Virus record (IMG/VR): IMGVR_UViG_3300033141_003201
Location: 1 to 42,061 of that record
From: a virus
Length of the DNA: 42,061 bases
Reading direction: 5' to 3' (one strand)
Shown: one piece after another, positions 8,201-16,217 of the stretch
Layout: every line of letters begins with the position of its first letter
How positions within the stretch are numbered: position 1 is the stretch's first letter
The notes under the pieces: generated by a model
What the model saw: the letters and a program-made list of their open reading frames with translations, nothing else
The model's database searches: none
Told to the model about the DNA's origin: nothing
Position numbers and translations under genes: made by a program

Positions 8201-8660
8201 AGTTGCACAAAGATTAAAACAAGAACAGATATTACAATTAAAACAATTATCAATTTTAAAACAACCACAGAAAGTAAAGCAACCAATAACACCAAAGATA
8301 ACTCCTAAAATAAAAATACCAATTAAACTCCCATCCTTATTAAAAAGATTAGAAAAAAAAGCAGAGGAAGGGGAATTATTTGAAATATTTGTAACTAAGA
8401 AAGGAAAAGAAGTAAAATTAGAAGATACATTTACTACATTGGGTTTAGCTAAGAAAAAACTTTTAGGTGAATTGGGAACAACACTTCGTGCGGGAGGATT
8501 CATTACTCGTGGGGGAAAACCAATTAAGTTTGGAGAATTAGGAATGTTGGGCGGAGAATTTAGACCAAGCAAAGTTAGTCCATTCAAAGTAATTCAGAAA
8601 AAAGAGAAGAGACTTAAAAAAGGTGGAAGGGAAGCAAGAGAGATTCAATTCTTTCGATAA
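5223..8660 (+). CDS. large putative structural protein, 1145 residues
   Basis: This is the longest gene in the window. It has no signal peptide. Regions in order: a Gln/Lys-rich N-terminus (1-60), a coiled-coil-prone stretch (about 245-312), and two glycine-rich hydrophobic segments (about 436-455 and 477-496) that could cross a membrane. A long strand-rich region (500-960) follows, then a very Lys-rich helical part (about 985-1070) and a compact C-terminal domain with IFVTKKGKEVKLEDTFTTL. Large size, low complexity, hydrophobic hairpin and position at the end of a structural-looking cassette resemble the big minor virion or tape-measure-like proteins of archaeal viruses. That comparison is by architecture, not recognised homology. 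A gap of about 50 bases follows before the HNH gene. Confidence 0.85.
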   Translation: MVSKGVLLKSAGIVGLQKRKQQVKQTQYKIPKSKAVQPQQPSQSDLEAQKRYEYDLKVYQSAMKEQGEWVTAQNLVMRGKGYAAKGDPGVYAKVQKIHKYQSEMGKYAMMKAPTPPGGAFVTTGLTITKNVYDTATKTYTDSAGNKMSMASAPKGAIVTDSRLTTPKISAPTISYETKRYQDLGYTQPQASKLAKESVRQGGMTFSPERAKEITKLTTREKLRDIYIATSPITLGAKRTVEAVSKSKKIVKQIKETEKITSKMDRLSRELKGLEQVYINENGEWTSSEKAKESYLRKVKEYEKSLKDYERMGAVVEEGKITEPKVTLGFFGLTKEEPISKYKGLTSPWSALSTQVDIMGGEYFATIGAGIEKIGIKSPEREIKYKYTTLAPYPSGTIQSDVLTGEPNLFITKEGSYIRPEVTSKEIGEKVYKFGSGAVSLGKYAVPVVGMGFFAGETAGRVQESGGIKPYIKAHPGEALLTGGIILTAGTLGGARYLTKVTGKEIVGGVRYSTRAQDLFGKRIRISREGVETLPSKSYKYQITKKILVPGESRELLSIVGKPGLQEKVAGKTITYFEELTGTARDIKVGQKIIVETPEGILYGGKPYGKLGQLERKKVTEYLEKQGYTKKQINQMIRFKQPKVIESSFLGKGKIIQAEDKLTYELAGTLKSQPIKRITEEIPSRLGQGEIKYIKISGKPVAGGKEGIQLFRGIEDVRKAYLTKKGLPFSKLSQAGKTRETFDILSSTKKITPKELPPVKLKLVKERKGVYALETEGAQLEFIGGKEYGIYRDVSISKKVIPSVRKPDLTKSIVLVEKGEPTLKVIDETVIKTTGFKGGGKPSSEQFFKQLYSIEEQKQVMGGAVSSAIKKELPTIKQPSVKTISILETKETPLMVGGTGLKTLPYAGTQQYEYQELGAMTISIPTQKAFVETRPSEKLEVISIQKPSLKFKTPQLNVPKEIIKPREEFKMKEVLKPIERVREKEKLKISEVLKVAQRLKQEQILQLKQLSILKQPQKVKQPITPKITPKIKIPIKLPSLLKRLEKKAEEGELFEIFVTKKGKEVKLEDTFTTLGLAKKKLLGELGTTLRAGGFITRGGKPIKFGELGMLGGEFRPSKVSPFKVIQKKEKRLKKGGREAREIQFFR

Positions 8661-8709
8661 CTATTTAGTGATAACTAATATTTAAGAACATTTATTATAA
8701 TGTATTGTA

Positions 8710-9381
8710 ATGCCAAAGAAAGGATATAAACAAACTAAAGAACACCTAGAAAAGAATAGAAGAAGTAAGGTAGGTAATACTTGGGAAAAGATTCATGGAA
8801 AGGAAAAGTCAGAAAAACTGAAAGAGCAATATAGAAAAAGATTTGAAAAAGACAACCCTATGATAAAAAGGGGAGGGTGGACAAATGTAGAAAGAGAAAG
8901 ATTATCCAAAAAATTTATGGGAAGAAATGTTTGGAATAAAGGAAAGAAAGGAGTTCAAAAAAATATAAATATGAAAGGGTTAGAAAAAGGACATGGGTGG
9001 AATAAAGGAAAAAAAAGACCAGAAAAAGTGAATAAAAAATTTATAGGAAAAAATAATTCTAATTGGTTGGGAGGTATATCCTTTGAACCTTATGATAAAT
9101 CATTCAATAATTTATTTAAAAGAAGAATAAGAAAAAGAGATAATCATGTTTGTATATTATGTGGTATTCATCAAGAAAAATTAAAAAGGGCATTATCTAT
9201 TCATCATATAAATTATGATAAATTATTAACAATACCAGAAAATTGTGTATCTTTATGTCTTAATTGTCATATGAAAACAAACATAAATCGAGAACATTGG
9301 ACAAAGTTCTTCCAATCATTACTTGCAAAAAGATATAATTATTCTTATTCTGAAAACTTAGAACCAATTATAACTCTCTAA
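8710..9381 (+). CDS. HNH homing endonuclease with NUMOD-type repeats
   Basis: This 223-residue protein starts MPKKGYKQTKEHLEKNRRS, a NUMOD3-like module. Further GWNKGKK/VWNKGKK copies follow, which are DNA-binding modules of homing endonucleases. The catalytic domain at about 115-195 begins NWLGGISFEPYD, then RIRKRDNHVCILCG, then IHHINYD, then LCLNCHMKTNINREHW, giving both Cys pairs and the HH and N/H of an HNH nuclease. It appears intact. A TATA-like TATTTAAG about 30 bases upstream (8679) fits a leaderless start. The stop codon is fused to the next type A promoter (TAATCGATATTT), as in the two other homing endonuclease genes here. Confidence 0.9.
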   Translation: MPKKGYKQTKEHLEKNRRSKVGNTWEKIHGKEKSEKLKEQYRKRFEKDNPMIKRGGWTNVERERLSKKFMGRNVWNKGKKGVQKNINMKGLEKGHGWNKGKKRPEKVNKKFIGKNNSNWLGGISFEPYDKSFNNLFKRRIRKRDNHVCILCGIHQEKLKRALSIHHINYDKLLTIPENCVSLCLNCHMKTNINREHWTKFFQSLLAKRYNYSYSENLEPIITL

Positions 9382-9395
9382 TCGATATTTATAAA
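9381..9395 (+). promoter_or_regulatory. type A promoter abutting the HNH gene stop
   Basis: ATCGATATTTATAAA; its first A is the last base of the HNH gene's TAA. The TTTATAAA core starts at 9388, 30 bases before ATG 9418. Confidence 0.88.
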
Positions 9396-9417
9396 ATATG
9401 TTAAACAAATGTTTTAC

Positions 9418-9609
9418 ATGTTTAAAAGAAAAACCAATTCAAATAAAGATAAAAGTATTGGGCTAAGGGTAACTGATGTAGAGAATGATATACTTGATGA
9501 AAAAGCAAATGAAAGAGGAATTAAGAAATCTGAATATATAAGAAAGAGATTATTTAATGATAGAGAAATTAGGGATGCAATAAAAAAATTGAGAGGTAAA
9601 AATGAATAA
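9418..9609 (+). CDS. ribbon-helix-helix (CopG/MobC-like) DNA-binding protein
   Basis: The ATG at 9418, 30 bases from the TATA core, is preferred to 9409. The 63-residue product has a basic N-terminus then KSIGLRVTDVENDILDEKAN and GIKKSEYIRKRL. This is the classic beta-strand, helix, helix order of ribbon-helix-helix repressors and relaxosome accessory proteins. As first gene of the coat/adhesin cassette it may regulate the type A promoter above it. The SD-bearing next gene overlaps its end by 8 bases. Confidence 0.8.
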   Translation: MFKRKTNSNKDKSIGLRVTDVENDILDEKANERGIKKSEYIRKRLFNDREIRDAIKKLRGKNE

Positions 9610-9871
9610 CAAAGGACAAATCTGGGCATATTCGCTTATGTTATCAATTGCAATTGTAGTTTTAGTTTTATCATTAGCACCTCCATTAAAGTCAGTTGTA
9701 GATTCTTCAATGGGAAATTCTACAGCAGATTTCATAGGATTAAATTGTTCAGTTCCACCAAATAATTTTGTTCATGTCACATGTGTTATCACAGATTTTT
9801 CATTATTTTATTTTATAGCGGGGGTTTTGTTGATTGGAATTGGTCTTCTAACAGCAAAGATTGTATTTTAA
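9602..9871 (+). CDS. small virion-like membrane protein with class III signal-like N-terminus
   Basis: The 89-residue product begins MNNKGQIWAYSLMLSIAIVV, the short polar-NKGQ-hydrophobic pattern of archaeal pilin-type (class III) signal peptides. Two membrane segments (about 8-28 and 66-86) flank an exported loop with two cysteines (C50 and C61). It is followed at once by a protein of the same layout. Layout and context suggest a minor coat protein of an enveloped or spindle-shaped virion, or a pilin-like subunit. Confidence 0.8.
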   Translation: MNNKGQIWAYSLMLSIAIVVLVLSLAPPLKSVVDSSMGNSTADFIGLNCSVPPNNFVHVTCVITDFSLFYFIAGVLLIGIGLLTAKIVF

Positions 9872-9872
9872 A

Positions 9873-10130
9873 ATGAAATCAAAAAAAGGACAATTAGGTA
9901 TCGCAATTATCTCGGCACTTGCAGTTTTTATATGTGGTTTTGCAATTCTTAACTTAATTTTACCAGAGGTGTCAGATTTTAGAGCAAACATTGGTTGTGA
10001 TTCTGTTGCAACACTTTCAGATGGTGCAAAATTATTATGTTTGGTTGGTGCAGATTTAACAATTCCCTTAATTATTTTGGGAATACTATCACTCGCAATA
10101 GGAGGTATAACTGCAAGACTTAATCTTTAG
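9873..10130 (+). CDS. small virion-like membrane protein, second of a pair
   Basis: ATG 9873 follows the previous stop by one base and is preferred to an in-frame TTG at 9861. The 85 residues start MKSKKGQLGIAIISALAVF, again class III-like, with two hydrophobic segments (about 8-28 and 60-80) around a loop holding cysteines 38 and 55. It resembles the neighbour in layout rather than in detailed sequence. It lies one base before the LamG adhesin gene, so membrane protein and adhesin are probably co-expressed virion parts. Confidence 0.8.
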   Translation: MKSKKGQLGIAIISALAVFICGFAILNLILPEVSDFRANIGCDSVATLSDGAKLLCLVGADLTIPLIILGILSLAIGGITARLNL

Positions 10131-10131
10131 A

Positions 10132-13100
10132 ATGAAAAATAAATTAATATTCTCTTTAATCTTAGGAATGTTTTTCTTAGTTGGTATTTTAGGAAATGTG
10201 AGTGCAGAATTATTTTCTTTTGATAATATAAAACAATATGATAAGGTTACAAAAACAGTAACTATTGTAAATACTTTTGGATTGGGGACAGATATAGCAA
10301 CAATTCAATTAAAAACCCCCTTGATTGTTAAAACAGGATATGGTGGAGTTTCCAAAGTAGCAGAATTTGAACTTAATTCTCTTGAAGATTATACATCTGC
10401 ATTTGATAAAATGGAATTTTATAATGTTAATGATGGAATGAAAAGTATAGAAAGAGATTTTGAATATAAAATAAGAAGTTATGAAAATGTTTTCATATAT
10501 GACTATGAAAAAGATTGTTCTAAAGATTGCAAAATTATAGGAAACCACACAGAACAAAGGGAAATATGGACACCTCTTGAAAAATCAGATTTCTTAAAAG
10601 ATGAAGTTGTTACAATAGGAATTTTTACTTATGTTTACGAGGGAGATTATGTTGAATGGATACCAACTTTTTATGGAAAAGAAATAGACGAATGGGCTTA
10701 TTGGACAACAGGACTTGACGCTGGACTTATTTCTTATTATGCTTTTGAAAATAATACTCACTTGCAAAATAATGTAAGTGGTGGGGTGGATGGAGTTGTT
10801 GTTGGAACACTTACAGAAGCTGTTGCGGGTGGAGCAAATGGACAATATTGGAATTTTACAGGAACGGGAGGGGTTAATTTAACAGGAATAATAGATACAG
10901 CACAAACATATACATTTCAATTTTGGTTAAAAGGAACTGCACCAGCACACGATAGTTTTATTTTGGATATAGGAACAGGAAGAATATATTTATTAACTTA
11001 CGGAACAGGGGTTGGAGGAGATTTAAGGGCAGGAGATACTGTAGAAAGAAAATTTGATACACCCGTTGGAAGTTCAAATTTAACATTAAATTCTTGGCAG
11101 CATATTATATATATAACAAATACAACAGGTTGGTTTTTATTTGTTAATGGAACAAAGGTTGGTGCTAATACAACAAGAGTTGCAAAAAATATAGGTGGAA
11201 CAATATCTTTAGGAACAACAACAGATTTTTCAACCCAAGTATATAAAGGTGGTATGGATGAAGTTGGAATATGGAATAGGAGTTTATCTCAAGCGGAAAT
11301 TACTACTCTTTATGGAGGAGGAAGTCCTCCAACATACGGAGATTATGAAGCTGTGGCTGTAGATGTAATCTTAAATGCTCCTACAAATTATTTTAATATG
11401 ACAGGAAATAGAACTATTTACTTTATTGCAAATGTGACAGATTCACAAAAAGTTCAGAATGTTTCTTTATATCTTGATGGGGTTTTAAATGAAACAAACA
11501 CAAGTAATGTCAATGGAACTTATATATTTACAAAGACATTAGATTTATCAAGTTCAACTTATATAAACAATACAGTTCATAATTGGAGCATTCTAGCATA
11601 CAATAATCAATCACTTGAAAATCAATCAATTACAAGATATTTAATATCAGATTATTTTTGGGTAAATTCAGTTAATTATACTACAACAGTTTATGAAACA
11701 GAAAAAACTTATCATTGGATTAATATAACTTCCAATAATACTTTAACTTCTGCAAATTTGTATTTAGGTGGAACACAATACACAGGAGTTAAAAGTGGAA
11801 CTATTTGGAATACAACCGTATATGTCCCCTCCTCAAGTGGAAATAAATCTATTATATGGGAACTAACTTATGATGGAAATAAATATAATACTTCTGCAAA
11901 TTATCAGACAGTTGCACCAATTTTATTTGGATTATGTAATACTACTCTAACAGTTCCCTATTTGAATTTAACTTTTAAAGATGAAGCCACAGATGATTGG
12001 ATGACTGCATCTATCCCAAGTTCCACATTTGTTTATTATTTGGGAGATGGAACGGTAAATAAAACATTAAGTTTTATAAACAATACTGTAAATTCAAATT
12101 ATTCGTTCTGTTCTTTACCAGCAAATAAAACTTATCATATTGATGCTTACCTCCAGTATAAAAATGGAACAGATTATCCCCAAAGAATATGGAATCCAGA
12201 TGTTGGAACATATACAAACGCTACAAGTAATGTAACACTTTATTTATTAAGTGCAACAGATGGAATTTATGTAACTTTTCAAGTAATAAATACAGGAGAA
12301 CAATTATTAAGTGGGGTGGAAGTAACTGCATCAAGATTAATAAATAGTGTTTCAACAACAGTAGCAAGTGGAACAACAGGAGCAGATGGAACAGTAACAT
12401 TTTGGCTAAACCCTGACTTTTCTCACGATTTAGTATTTATAAAAACAGGATATACAACTTATACTACAAGTTTAATTCCAACACAAACAAGTTATACAAT
12501 TACAATGGCTGGGGGAGGAAGTGTGGTGGCAATTGATTATACAAGAGGAATTAGAACTTATATTTATCCAAAGAAAAAAGAATTAACTAATGATACATCT
12601 TATAATTTTATATTTAATGTAACTTCAAGTTATTGGGAACTAACTAACTTTGGATTTAATTTAAGATTAGCAAATGGAACTATAGTTGGAACAGGAATTT
12701 CAGCAGTAGAGGGAACGGGAGCAAGTTCAACTTATGATGTAAACAACCAATCAATAATTTATATAGATTATTATTGGAACGTTGGTGGAAATTATACAAA
12801 TAGTTCTACCTATTGGGTAATAACAAATAGTCTAAATACAGGTTGGAGTATTAAAACTTTCTTTGTAGATTCAACTTTATATTTAGATTCTGGAATATTT
12901 GGATTAGATAATTTTGGAAGATATTTAATTTCATTTTTAGTTTTATTTTTAATTGTAGGTTTTATGGGATATAAGTTTGGAGCAACAAGCCCAGTATTTA
13001 TTACAGTATTAACTTTTTCAGTAGTATTTTTCTTAGATGTAATCACAGGTTTAATTCCAGCAGTAAGAGGAATAGAACATCTGGTAACTTATTTAGCAGG

Positions 13101-13143
13101 ATTAATAATGGTTGTTGTAATCATAGGAGAAATAGCAAGATGA
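10132..13143 (+). CDS. LamG-domain surface adhesin anchored by C-terminal membrane spans
   Basis: This 1003-residue protein has a signal peptide (about 1-25, ending VSAE). An N-terminal beta region is followed by a concanavalin/LamG-like domain at about 196-400; its hallmarks are YYAFENN, YTFQFWLKG, SWQHIIYITN, GWFLFVNGTKVG and the closing GGMDEVGIWNRSLSQAEI. Then come Ig-like repeats, a carboxypeptidase-regulatory-like domain near 710-790 (GVEVTASRL, GADGTVTFWL), and three membrane spans from about 925 to the end. Asn-Xaa-Thr/Ser sites are abundant. LamG domains usually bind glycans, so this is a good candidate for the virion receptor-binding spike. It overlaps the next gene by 4 bases. Confidence 0.92.
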   Translation: MKNKLIFSLILGMFFLVGILGNVSAELFSFDNIKQYDKVTKTVTIVNTFGLGTDIATIQLKTPLIVKTGYGGVSKVAEFELNSLEDYTSAFDKMEFYNVNDGMKSIERDFEYKIRSYENVFIYDYEKDCSKDCKIIGNHTEQREIWTPLEKSDFLKDEVVTIGIFTYVYEGDYVEWIPTFYGKEIDEWAYWTTGLDAGLISYYAFENNTHLQNNVSGGVDGVVVGTLTEAVAGGANGQYWNFTGTGGVNLTGIIDTAQTYTFQFWLKGTAPAHDSFILDIGTGRIYLLTYGTGVGGDLRAGDTVERKFDTPVGSSNLTLNSWQHIIYITNTTGWFLFVNGTKVGANTTRVAKNIGGTISLGTTTDFSTQVYKGGMDEVGIWNRSLSQAEITTLYGGGSPPTYGDYEAVAVDVILNAPTNYFNMTGNRTIYFIANVTDSQKVQNVSLYLDGVLNETNTSNVNGTYIFTKTLDLSSSTYINNTVHNWSILAYNNQSLENQSITRYLISDYFWVNSVNYTTTVYETEKTYHWINITSNNTLTSANLYLGGTQYTGVKSGTIWNTTVYVPSSSGNKSIIWELTYDGNKYNTSANYQTVAPILFGLCNTTLTVPYLNLTFKDEATDDWMTASIPSSTFVYYLGDGTVNKTLSFINNTVNSNYSFCSLPANKTYHIDAYLQYKNGTDYPQRIWNPDVGTYTNATSNVTLYLLSATDGIYVTFQVINTGEQLLSGVEVTASRLINSVSTTVASGTTGADGTVTFWLNPDFSHDLVFIKTGYTTYTTSLIPTQTSYTITMAGGGSVVAIDYTRGIRTYIYPKKKELTNDTSYNFIFNVTSSYWELTNFGFNLRLANGTIVGTGISAVEGTGASSTYDVNNQSIIYIDYYWNVGGNYTNSSTYWVITNSLNTGWSIKTFFVDSTLYLDSGIFGLDNFGRYLISFLVLFLIVGFMGYKFGATSPVFITVLTFSVVFFLDVITGLIPAVRGIEHLVTYLAGLIMVVVIIGEIAR

Positions 13144-13592
13144 AAGTTTGGAATTATATGGCAATCATGCTGACAATGATGATTTTTCTTTACTTTTTAG
13201 GGTTTAGCCCAGCAGGTTCAAAAGATGTTTTAACTGATGCAGGAATAATTATTAACGAAACAACTGGAGAATTAGTAACTGGAGATATAGCAAATTCAAA
13301 TTGGTTTAATGATTTATTTAATATTACAGATGGACTTTTAGTTTTAGCTGGAATAGGGGCAGCACTTGTAGTGGGATTTTATACAAAAACATTTGATTGG
13401 AAGATAACTTTAATAGGATTTTTTACAGCATTTGTAATTAAATTTGTAACTTTTGGTTGGTCTATAATTCAATTAGCACAAGACACTGGAGAGAATTGGT
13501 TAATAGCAACTATAGCAACAGTATTTTTACCTTTGATTGCAATGTTTATAGTTTCAATAGTAGAGTGGTTTGGAGGAAGCCCATCAGATTAA
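13140..13592 (+). CDS. multi-span membrane protein
   Basis: This 150-residue protein starts within the adhesin stop (ATGA). It has four hydrophobic segments (about 5-22, 60-80, 86-108 and 118-142) and an exported loop after the first with a short Asn-rich part. Coupling to the adhesin suggests a membrane partner or assembly factor for the spike. The family was not recognised. Confidence 0.85.
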   Translation: MKVWNYMAIMLTMMIFLYFLGFSPAGSKDVLTDAGIIINETTGELVTGDIANSNWFNDLFNITDGLLVLAGIGAALVVGFYTKTFDWKITLIGFFTAFVIKFVTFGWSIIQLAQDTGENWLIATIATVFLPLIAMFIVSIVEWFGGSPSD

Positions 13593-13593
13593 T

Positions 13594-13857
13594 ATGGTTT
13601 GGATTGCACCTTTGGAATTAAGGACTTGGTTTGTGAATGTTTTATCTGGAGATGCAACTTACTTTGCACCTATAGCAATATTTGCAATTATCTCTCTCTC
13701 CGCATATTTTAGAATGACCTCGCTTACAATGGGATTTATGATATTTGTATTCTTATTAATGTTTTCTGGATATGTTCCAGCAACTCTTTTAATTTTAATA
13801 TCAATAATAGGTGGACTTCTTGTAGGATACATCATACCAAAGTTGGTAAAGAATTAG
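13594..13857 (+). CDS. 87-residue membrane protein
   Basis: ATG 13594 lies one base after the previous stop; an upstream in-frame ATG at 13570 would overlap by 23 bases and lengthen a polar N-terminus. Three hydrophobic stretches (about 20-36, 42-60 and 61-82) and a Lys-ending tail follow. It is the last gene of the adhesin cassette. Function unknown. Confidence 0.8.
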   Translation: MVWIAPLELRTWFVNVLSGDATYFAPIAIFAIISLSAYFRMTSLTMGFMIFVFLLMFSGYVPATLLILISIIGGLLVGYIIPKLVKN

Positions 13858-13908
13858 AACTATATAAGAGTAACAAAGTATTAAAAGGAGATTATAATTA
13901 ATTATAAT

Positions 13909-14796
13909 ATGCCAAAAAAAGGATATAAACCTACTGAAGAACATAGAAAAAATCTAAGTGATTCTCATAAGGGACATATAGTATCAGAAGAAACTAAAAA
14001 GAAAATAGGGGATTTTAATAGGGGAAAAAAATTATCTGAAGAACACAAAGATAAATTAAGAAAACCAAAATCTGAAGAACATATAAAGCATATAAGTGAA
14101 TCTAAAATGGGTATAAAAATGTCAGAAGAAACAAAAGAAAAATTGAGATTGTCTCATCTTGGAAAACATTTATCAGAAGAAACAAAGAGAAAAATAGGTA
14201 ATGCAAATAGAGGAAGATTGGGTTATAAACATTCAAAAGAAGCAAAAGTTAAAATGAGTTTAGCGAGTAAAGGAAAACCAAAATCAGAAGAACATAAAAG
14301 AAGAAGTTCAGAAAGAATGAAAAAAGAGTATATTTTAGGTATTAGAAAACCCGCCATGTTAGGAAAACACCATTCAGAAGAAGTAAAAATTAGAATAGGA
14401 GATGCAGGGAAAGGAAGGATTATTTCAAAAGAACATAAATTAATATTATCAAAATTAAGAAAAAATGATTTTAAAAATGGAAAGTTTATTTTTCCACTTA
14501 AAGATACCTCAATAGAAGTTAAGATTCAAAATTTCCTAAAACAATTAGGAATAGATTTTTTTACACATCAATACATGCATATAGAACATGGTTACCAATG
14601 TGACATTTTAATTCCAAGTATGAATTTGGTAATTGAGTGTGATGGAAATTATTGGCACAAATATCCAATAGGAAATGATATTGACCATATAAGGACAAAA
14701 GAACTTCTTGAGAAAGGATTTAAAGTTTTAAGACTTTGGGAATTTGAAATTAAGAAAATGGAATTAGAAGACTTTCAAAATAGAATTCTTCTTTAA
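13909..14796 (+). CDS. homing endonuclease: NUMOD3 array fused to a Vsr-like nuclease domain
   Basis: This 295-residue protein begins MPKKGYKPTEEHRKN and continues with at least six NUMOD3-like units (SEETKKKIGDFNRGKKLS, SEETKEKLRLSHLGKH, and so on) up to about residue 180; these wrap DNA. The C-terminal 100 residues form a Vsr/EDxHD-like PD-(D/E)XK nuclease: YQCDILIPSMNLVIECDGN then YWHKYPIGNDIDHIRTKELL and LRLWEFEI. The acidic residues of the core and the YWH motif are present, so it looks active. The same nuclease domain with a different N-terminus is encoded at 39771. Its stop is fused to the next type A promoter. An SD-like AAGGAG lies 20 bases upstream of the ATG. Confidence 0.9.
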   Translation: MPKKGYKPTEEHRKNLSDSHKGHIVSEETKKKIGDFNRGKKLSEEHKDKLRKPKSEEHIKHISESKMGIKMSEETKEKLRLSHLGKHLSEETKRKIGNANRGRLGYKHSKEAKVKMSLASKGKPKSEEHKRRSSERMKKEYILGIRKPAMLGKHHSEEVKIRIGDAGKGRIISKEHKLILSKLRKNDFKNGKFIFPLKDTSIEVKIQNFLKQLGIDFFTHQYMHIEHGYQCDILIPSMNLVIECDGNYWHKYPIGNDIDHIRTKELLEKGFKVLRLWEFEIKKMELEDFQNRILL

Positions 14797-14810
14797 TCGA
14801 TATTTATAAA
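14796..14810 (+). promoter_or_regulatory. type A promoter abutting a homing endonuclease stop
   Basis: ATCGATATTTATAAA, with its first base in the TAA of the endonuclease gene. The core starts at 14803, exactly 29 bases before ATG 14832, and ACATGT begins at 14817, 14 bases after the core start. Confidence 0.9.
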
Positions 14811-14831
14811 ACATTTACATGTAAAAGATTA

Positions 14832-15194
14832 ATGGGAATTATAAGTAAACTTCTACATGGAAGTTCGGAAGACAAAATTGAGTTCAAACATAAATTAAAA
14901 TCGGCACAACAAGATAAAAAAATCCAAGACTTAATTGAAGAAAGGTCAAAGTCTTCAAATCGTAGGGCTTTGGAAAGAGAGATGAGAGACCAAGAAGAAG
15001 CAAAAATTAAAATAGAATTAGATAAAATAAATAAAAAAAGAAATAGTGAAATGTGGAAATCAAAGAATTCAATAATAAGTGGACAATCAAATATATTAAA
15101 AGATGATAGACCAATTCTCAAAGAAAAAAATATATTCCTTGACCATAAAAGTGATATTCCATTCGTTCAACAAAGAGGTATGTTTTTTAAATGA
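14832..15194 (+). CDS. charged helical protein, possible scaffold or assembly factor
   Basis: The start is set by the 29-base distance from the TATA core (leaderless). The 120 residues are highly charged and helix-forming over about 10-80, then carry a repeated N-I-L/F pattern (SNILKDDRPIL, KNIFLDHKS) and end QQRGMFFK. The product two genes downstream ends in a similar Met-Phe tail (KKSMFL). As first gene of the cassette ending in a coat paralogue, it may be a scaffolding or peripheral virion protein. Confidence 0.8.
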   Translation: MGIISKLLHGSSEDKIEFKHKLKSAQQDKKIQDLIEERSKSSNRRALEREMRDQEEAKIKIELDKINKKRNSEMWKSKNSIISGQSNILKDDRPILKEKNIFLDHKSDIPFVQQRGMFFK

Positions 15195-15216
15195 TAAAGA
15201 TAATGGAGGAAACACT

Positions 15217-15366
15217 ATGGGAAAAAAGAAACAAAGATTAAGAGATGGAACAGGTTCTTATGAAGGAAGTTATCAAAGTGAAGTAAGTGATAAAGGTAAA
15301 AGACAAGAAAAGGGAGAAGAATGTCCTTTCATTAAAAAAGAAGGGATTAAAATAAATAAATGGTAA
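15217..15366 (+). CDS. 49-residue polar protein
   Basis: ATG 15217 has a good SD (TGGAGG, 6 bases upstream), whereas the longer in-frame start at 15103 overlaps the preceding gene. The product is basic at the N-terminus (MGKKKQRLRDGTGSYEGSYQ) and polar throughout, without membrane spans. Its last codons overlap the next ATG. Function unknown. Confidence 0.7.
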   Translation: MGKKKQRLRDGTGSYEGSYQSEVSDKGKRQEKGEECPFIKKEGIKINKW

Positions 15367-15599
15367 TTGATTTAGAAAAAATGAAAAAAGAAATAAAGAC
15401 TTTAAAGAAAAAGGGTAAAGGAAAGAAAGATAAACATTTCTTGAAGAAATTATCAAAGTCATTAAAAACAAGAAAAATTCTCAAGAAAGGACAAATGACA
15501 GTTCATATTCCAGAAAGAAAGGTTGAAAGTATATTCAATGACCCAAATAGATTCTTTAAAAACGAATTGGAGGAGACTAAGAAGTCTATGTTTTTATGA
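15360..15599 (+). CDS. Lys-rich small protein
   Basis: This 79-residue protein is very basic over residues 8-45 (KKKGKGKKDKHFLKKLSKS), then has a short motif region ESIFNDPNRFFKNELEETKK ending SMFL. It starts inside the previous stop region (ATGGTAA). A DNA- or membrane-associated virion protein is possible because the coat-paralogue gene follows. Confidence 0.75.
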   Translation: MVIDLEKMKKEIKTLKKKGKGKKDKHFLKKLSKSLKTRKILKKGQMTVHIPERKVESIFNDPNRFFKNELEETKKSMFL

Positions 15600-15602
15600 T
15601 GT

Positions 15603-15628
15603 TCACTTACGTGATTCTTTTAAGGGGG
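15603..15628 (+). promoter_or_regulatory. coat-type translation leader: hairpin plus six-G ribosome site
   Basis: TCAC/GTGA stem (15603-15606 with 15611-15614), then ATTCTTTTAAGGGGGG. The same order (hairpin, ATTCTTT(T)AA, six G) precedes both 72-residue coat genes at 39362 and 40577, with different stem bases. Confidence 0.75.
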
Positions 15629-15635
15629 GATGAAT

Positions 15636-16142
15636 ATGAATAACAAAGGAGAAGTTAAAGTAGGACTAATTATAATAGTGGCTATCACTTTGATTGTTGG
15701 AGTAATTTTCTTCCAAGTAATTGCTCAACAGGTTGGAGAATCAACAACCTTATGGACAATTGAGAACCAAAGTTTAGGAGCAGTAACAAATATCTCATTT
15801 GGTGGAGACCCACTATACATGACAAACTGTAAGTCAATGAGCGATGTTATAATTTTTAATGCAACCGAAGGTTTTACAATTGGAACTGGAAATTATACAT
15901 TAACAAATAATGTAGTTCATGATGGGGATTTAACAGTAGAAATATCACCAGAAGCAACAGATGAAATGGGATTAAATGTAGGAAGTTGGACTATTGACGG
16001 AACTTGTCAACCAACAACTTATATATCAAATAGTGGTGGAAGAGCAATTGCAGGTTTAATAGCAATATTCTTCGCATTAGCAGTCTTAGTAGTTGCATTA
16101 GTTCCAACATTGAGAAATGAGTTTATGGAATTAGTTAGATAA
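15636..16142 (+). CDS. coat-protein paralogue with an inserted exported domain
   Basis: ATG 15636 was chosen for SD spacing over ATG 15630, which touches the G run. The 168-residue product begins MNNKGEVKVGLIIIVAITLI (class III-like). It shares with the 72-residue coat proteins the end of the first span (IAQQVG versus VAQQVG) and the second span plus tail (IFFALA...LRN). Between them lies an insert of roughly 85 residues, strand-rich with two cysteines and N-glycosylation sites, in place of the 20-residue loop. Same leader type, same membrane topology. It is probably a minor coat or vertex subunit with a displayed domain. T-rich termination sequence follows. Confidence 0.88.
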   Translation: MNNKGEVKVGLIIIVAITLIVGVIFFQVIAQQVGESTTLWTIENQSLGAVTNISFGGDPLYMTNCKSMSDVIIFNATEGFTIGTGNYTLTNNVVHDGDLTVEISPEATDEMGLNVGSWTIDGTCQPTTYISNSGGRAIAGLIAIFFALAVLVVALVPTLRNEFMELVR

Positions 16143-16147
16143 ATTAA

Positions 16148-16166
16148 TTTTTTATTTTTATTTTTT
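16148..16166 (+). terminator. T-rich archaeal transcription terminator
   Basis: Three runs of T (6, 5 and 6 long) directly after the stop of the coat paralogue, without a hairpin, as typical for archaeal termination. Confidence 0.6.
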
Positions 16167-16217
16167 AGATTTTGATAGTGGGAATGAAATTAAATAGTGA
16201 GAACAAGGAAAAAAAAG

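Noticed and set aside
8051-8587. 178-residue minus-strand frame inside the 1145-residue gene
   Set aside because: It is the reverse-strand shadow of a Lys/Pro-rich coding region, lacks a promoter or SD, and has the Phe/Ser/Asn-rich composition typical of such shadows.
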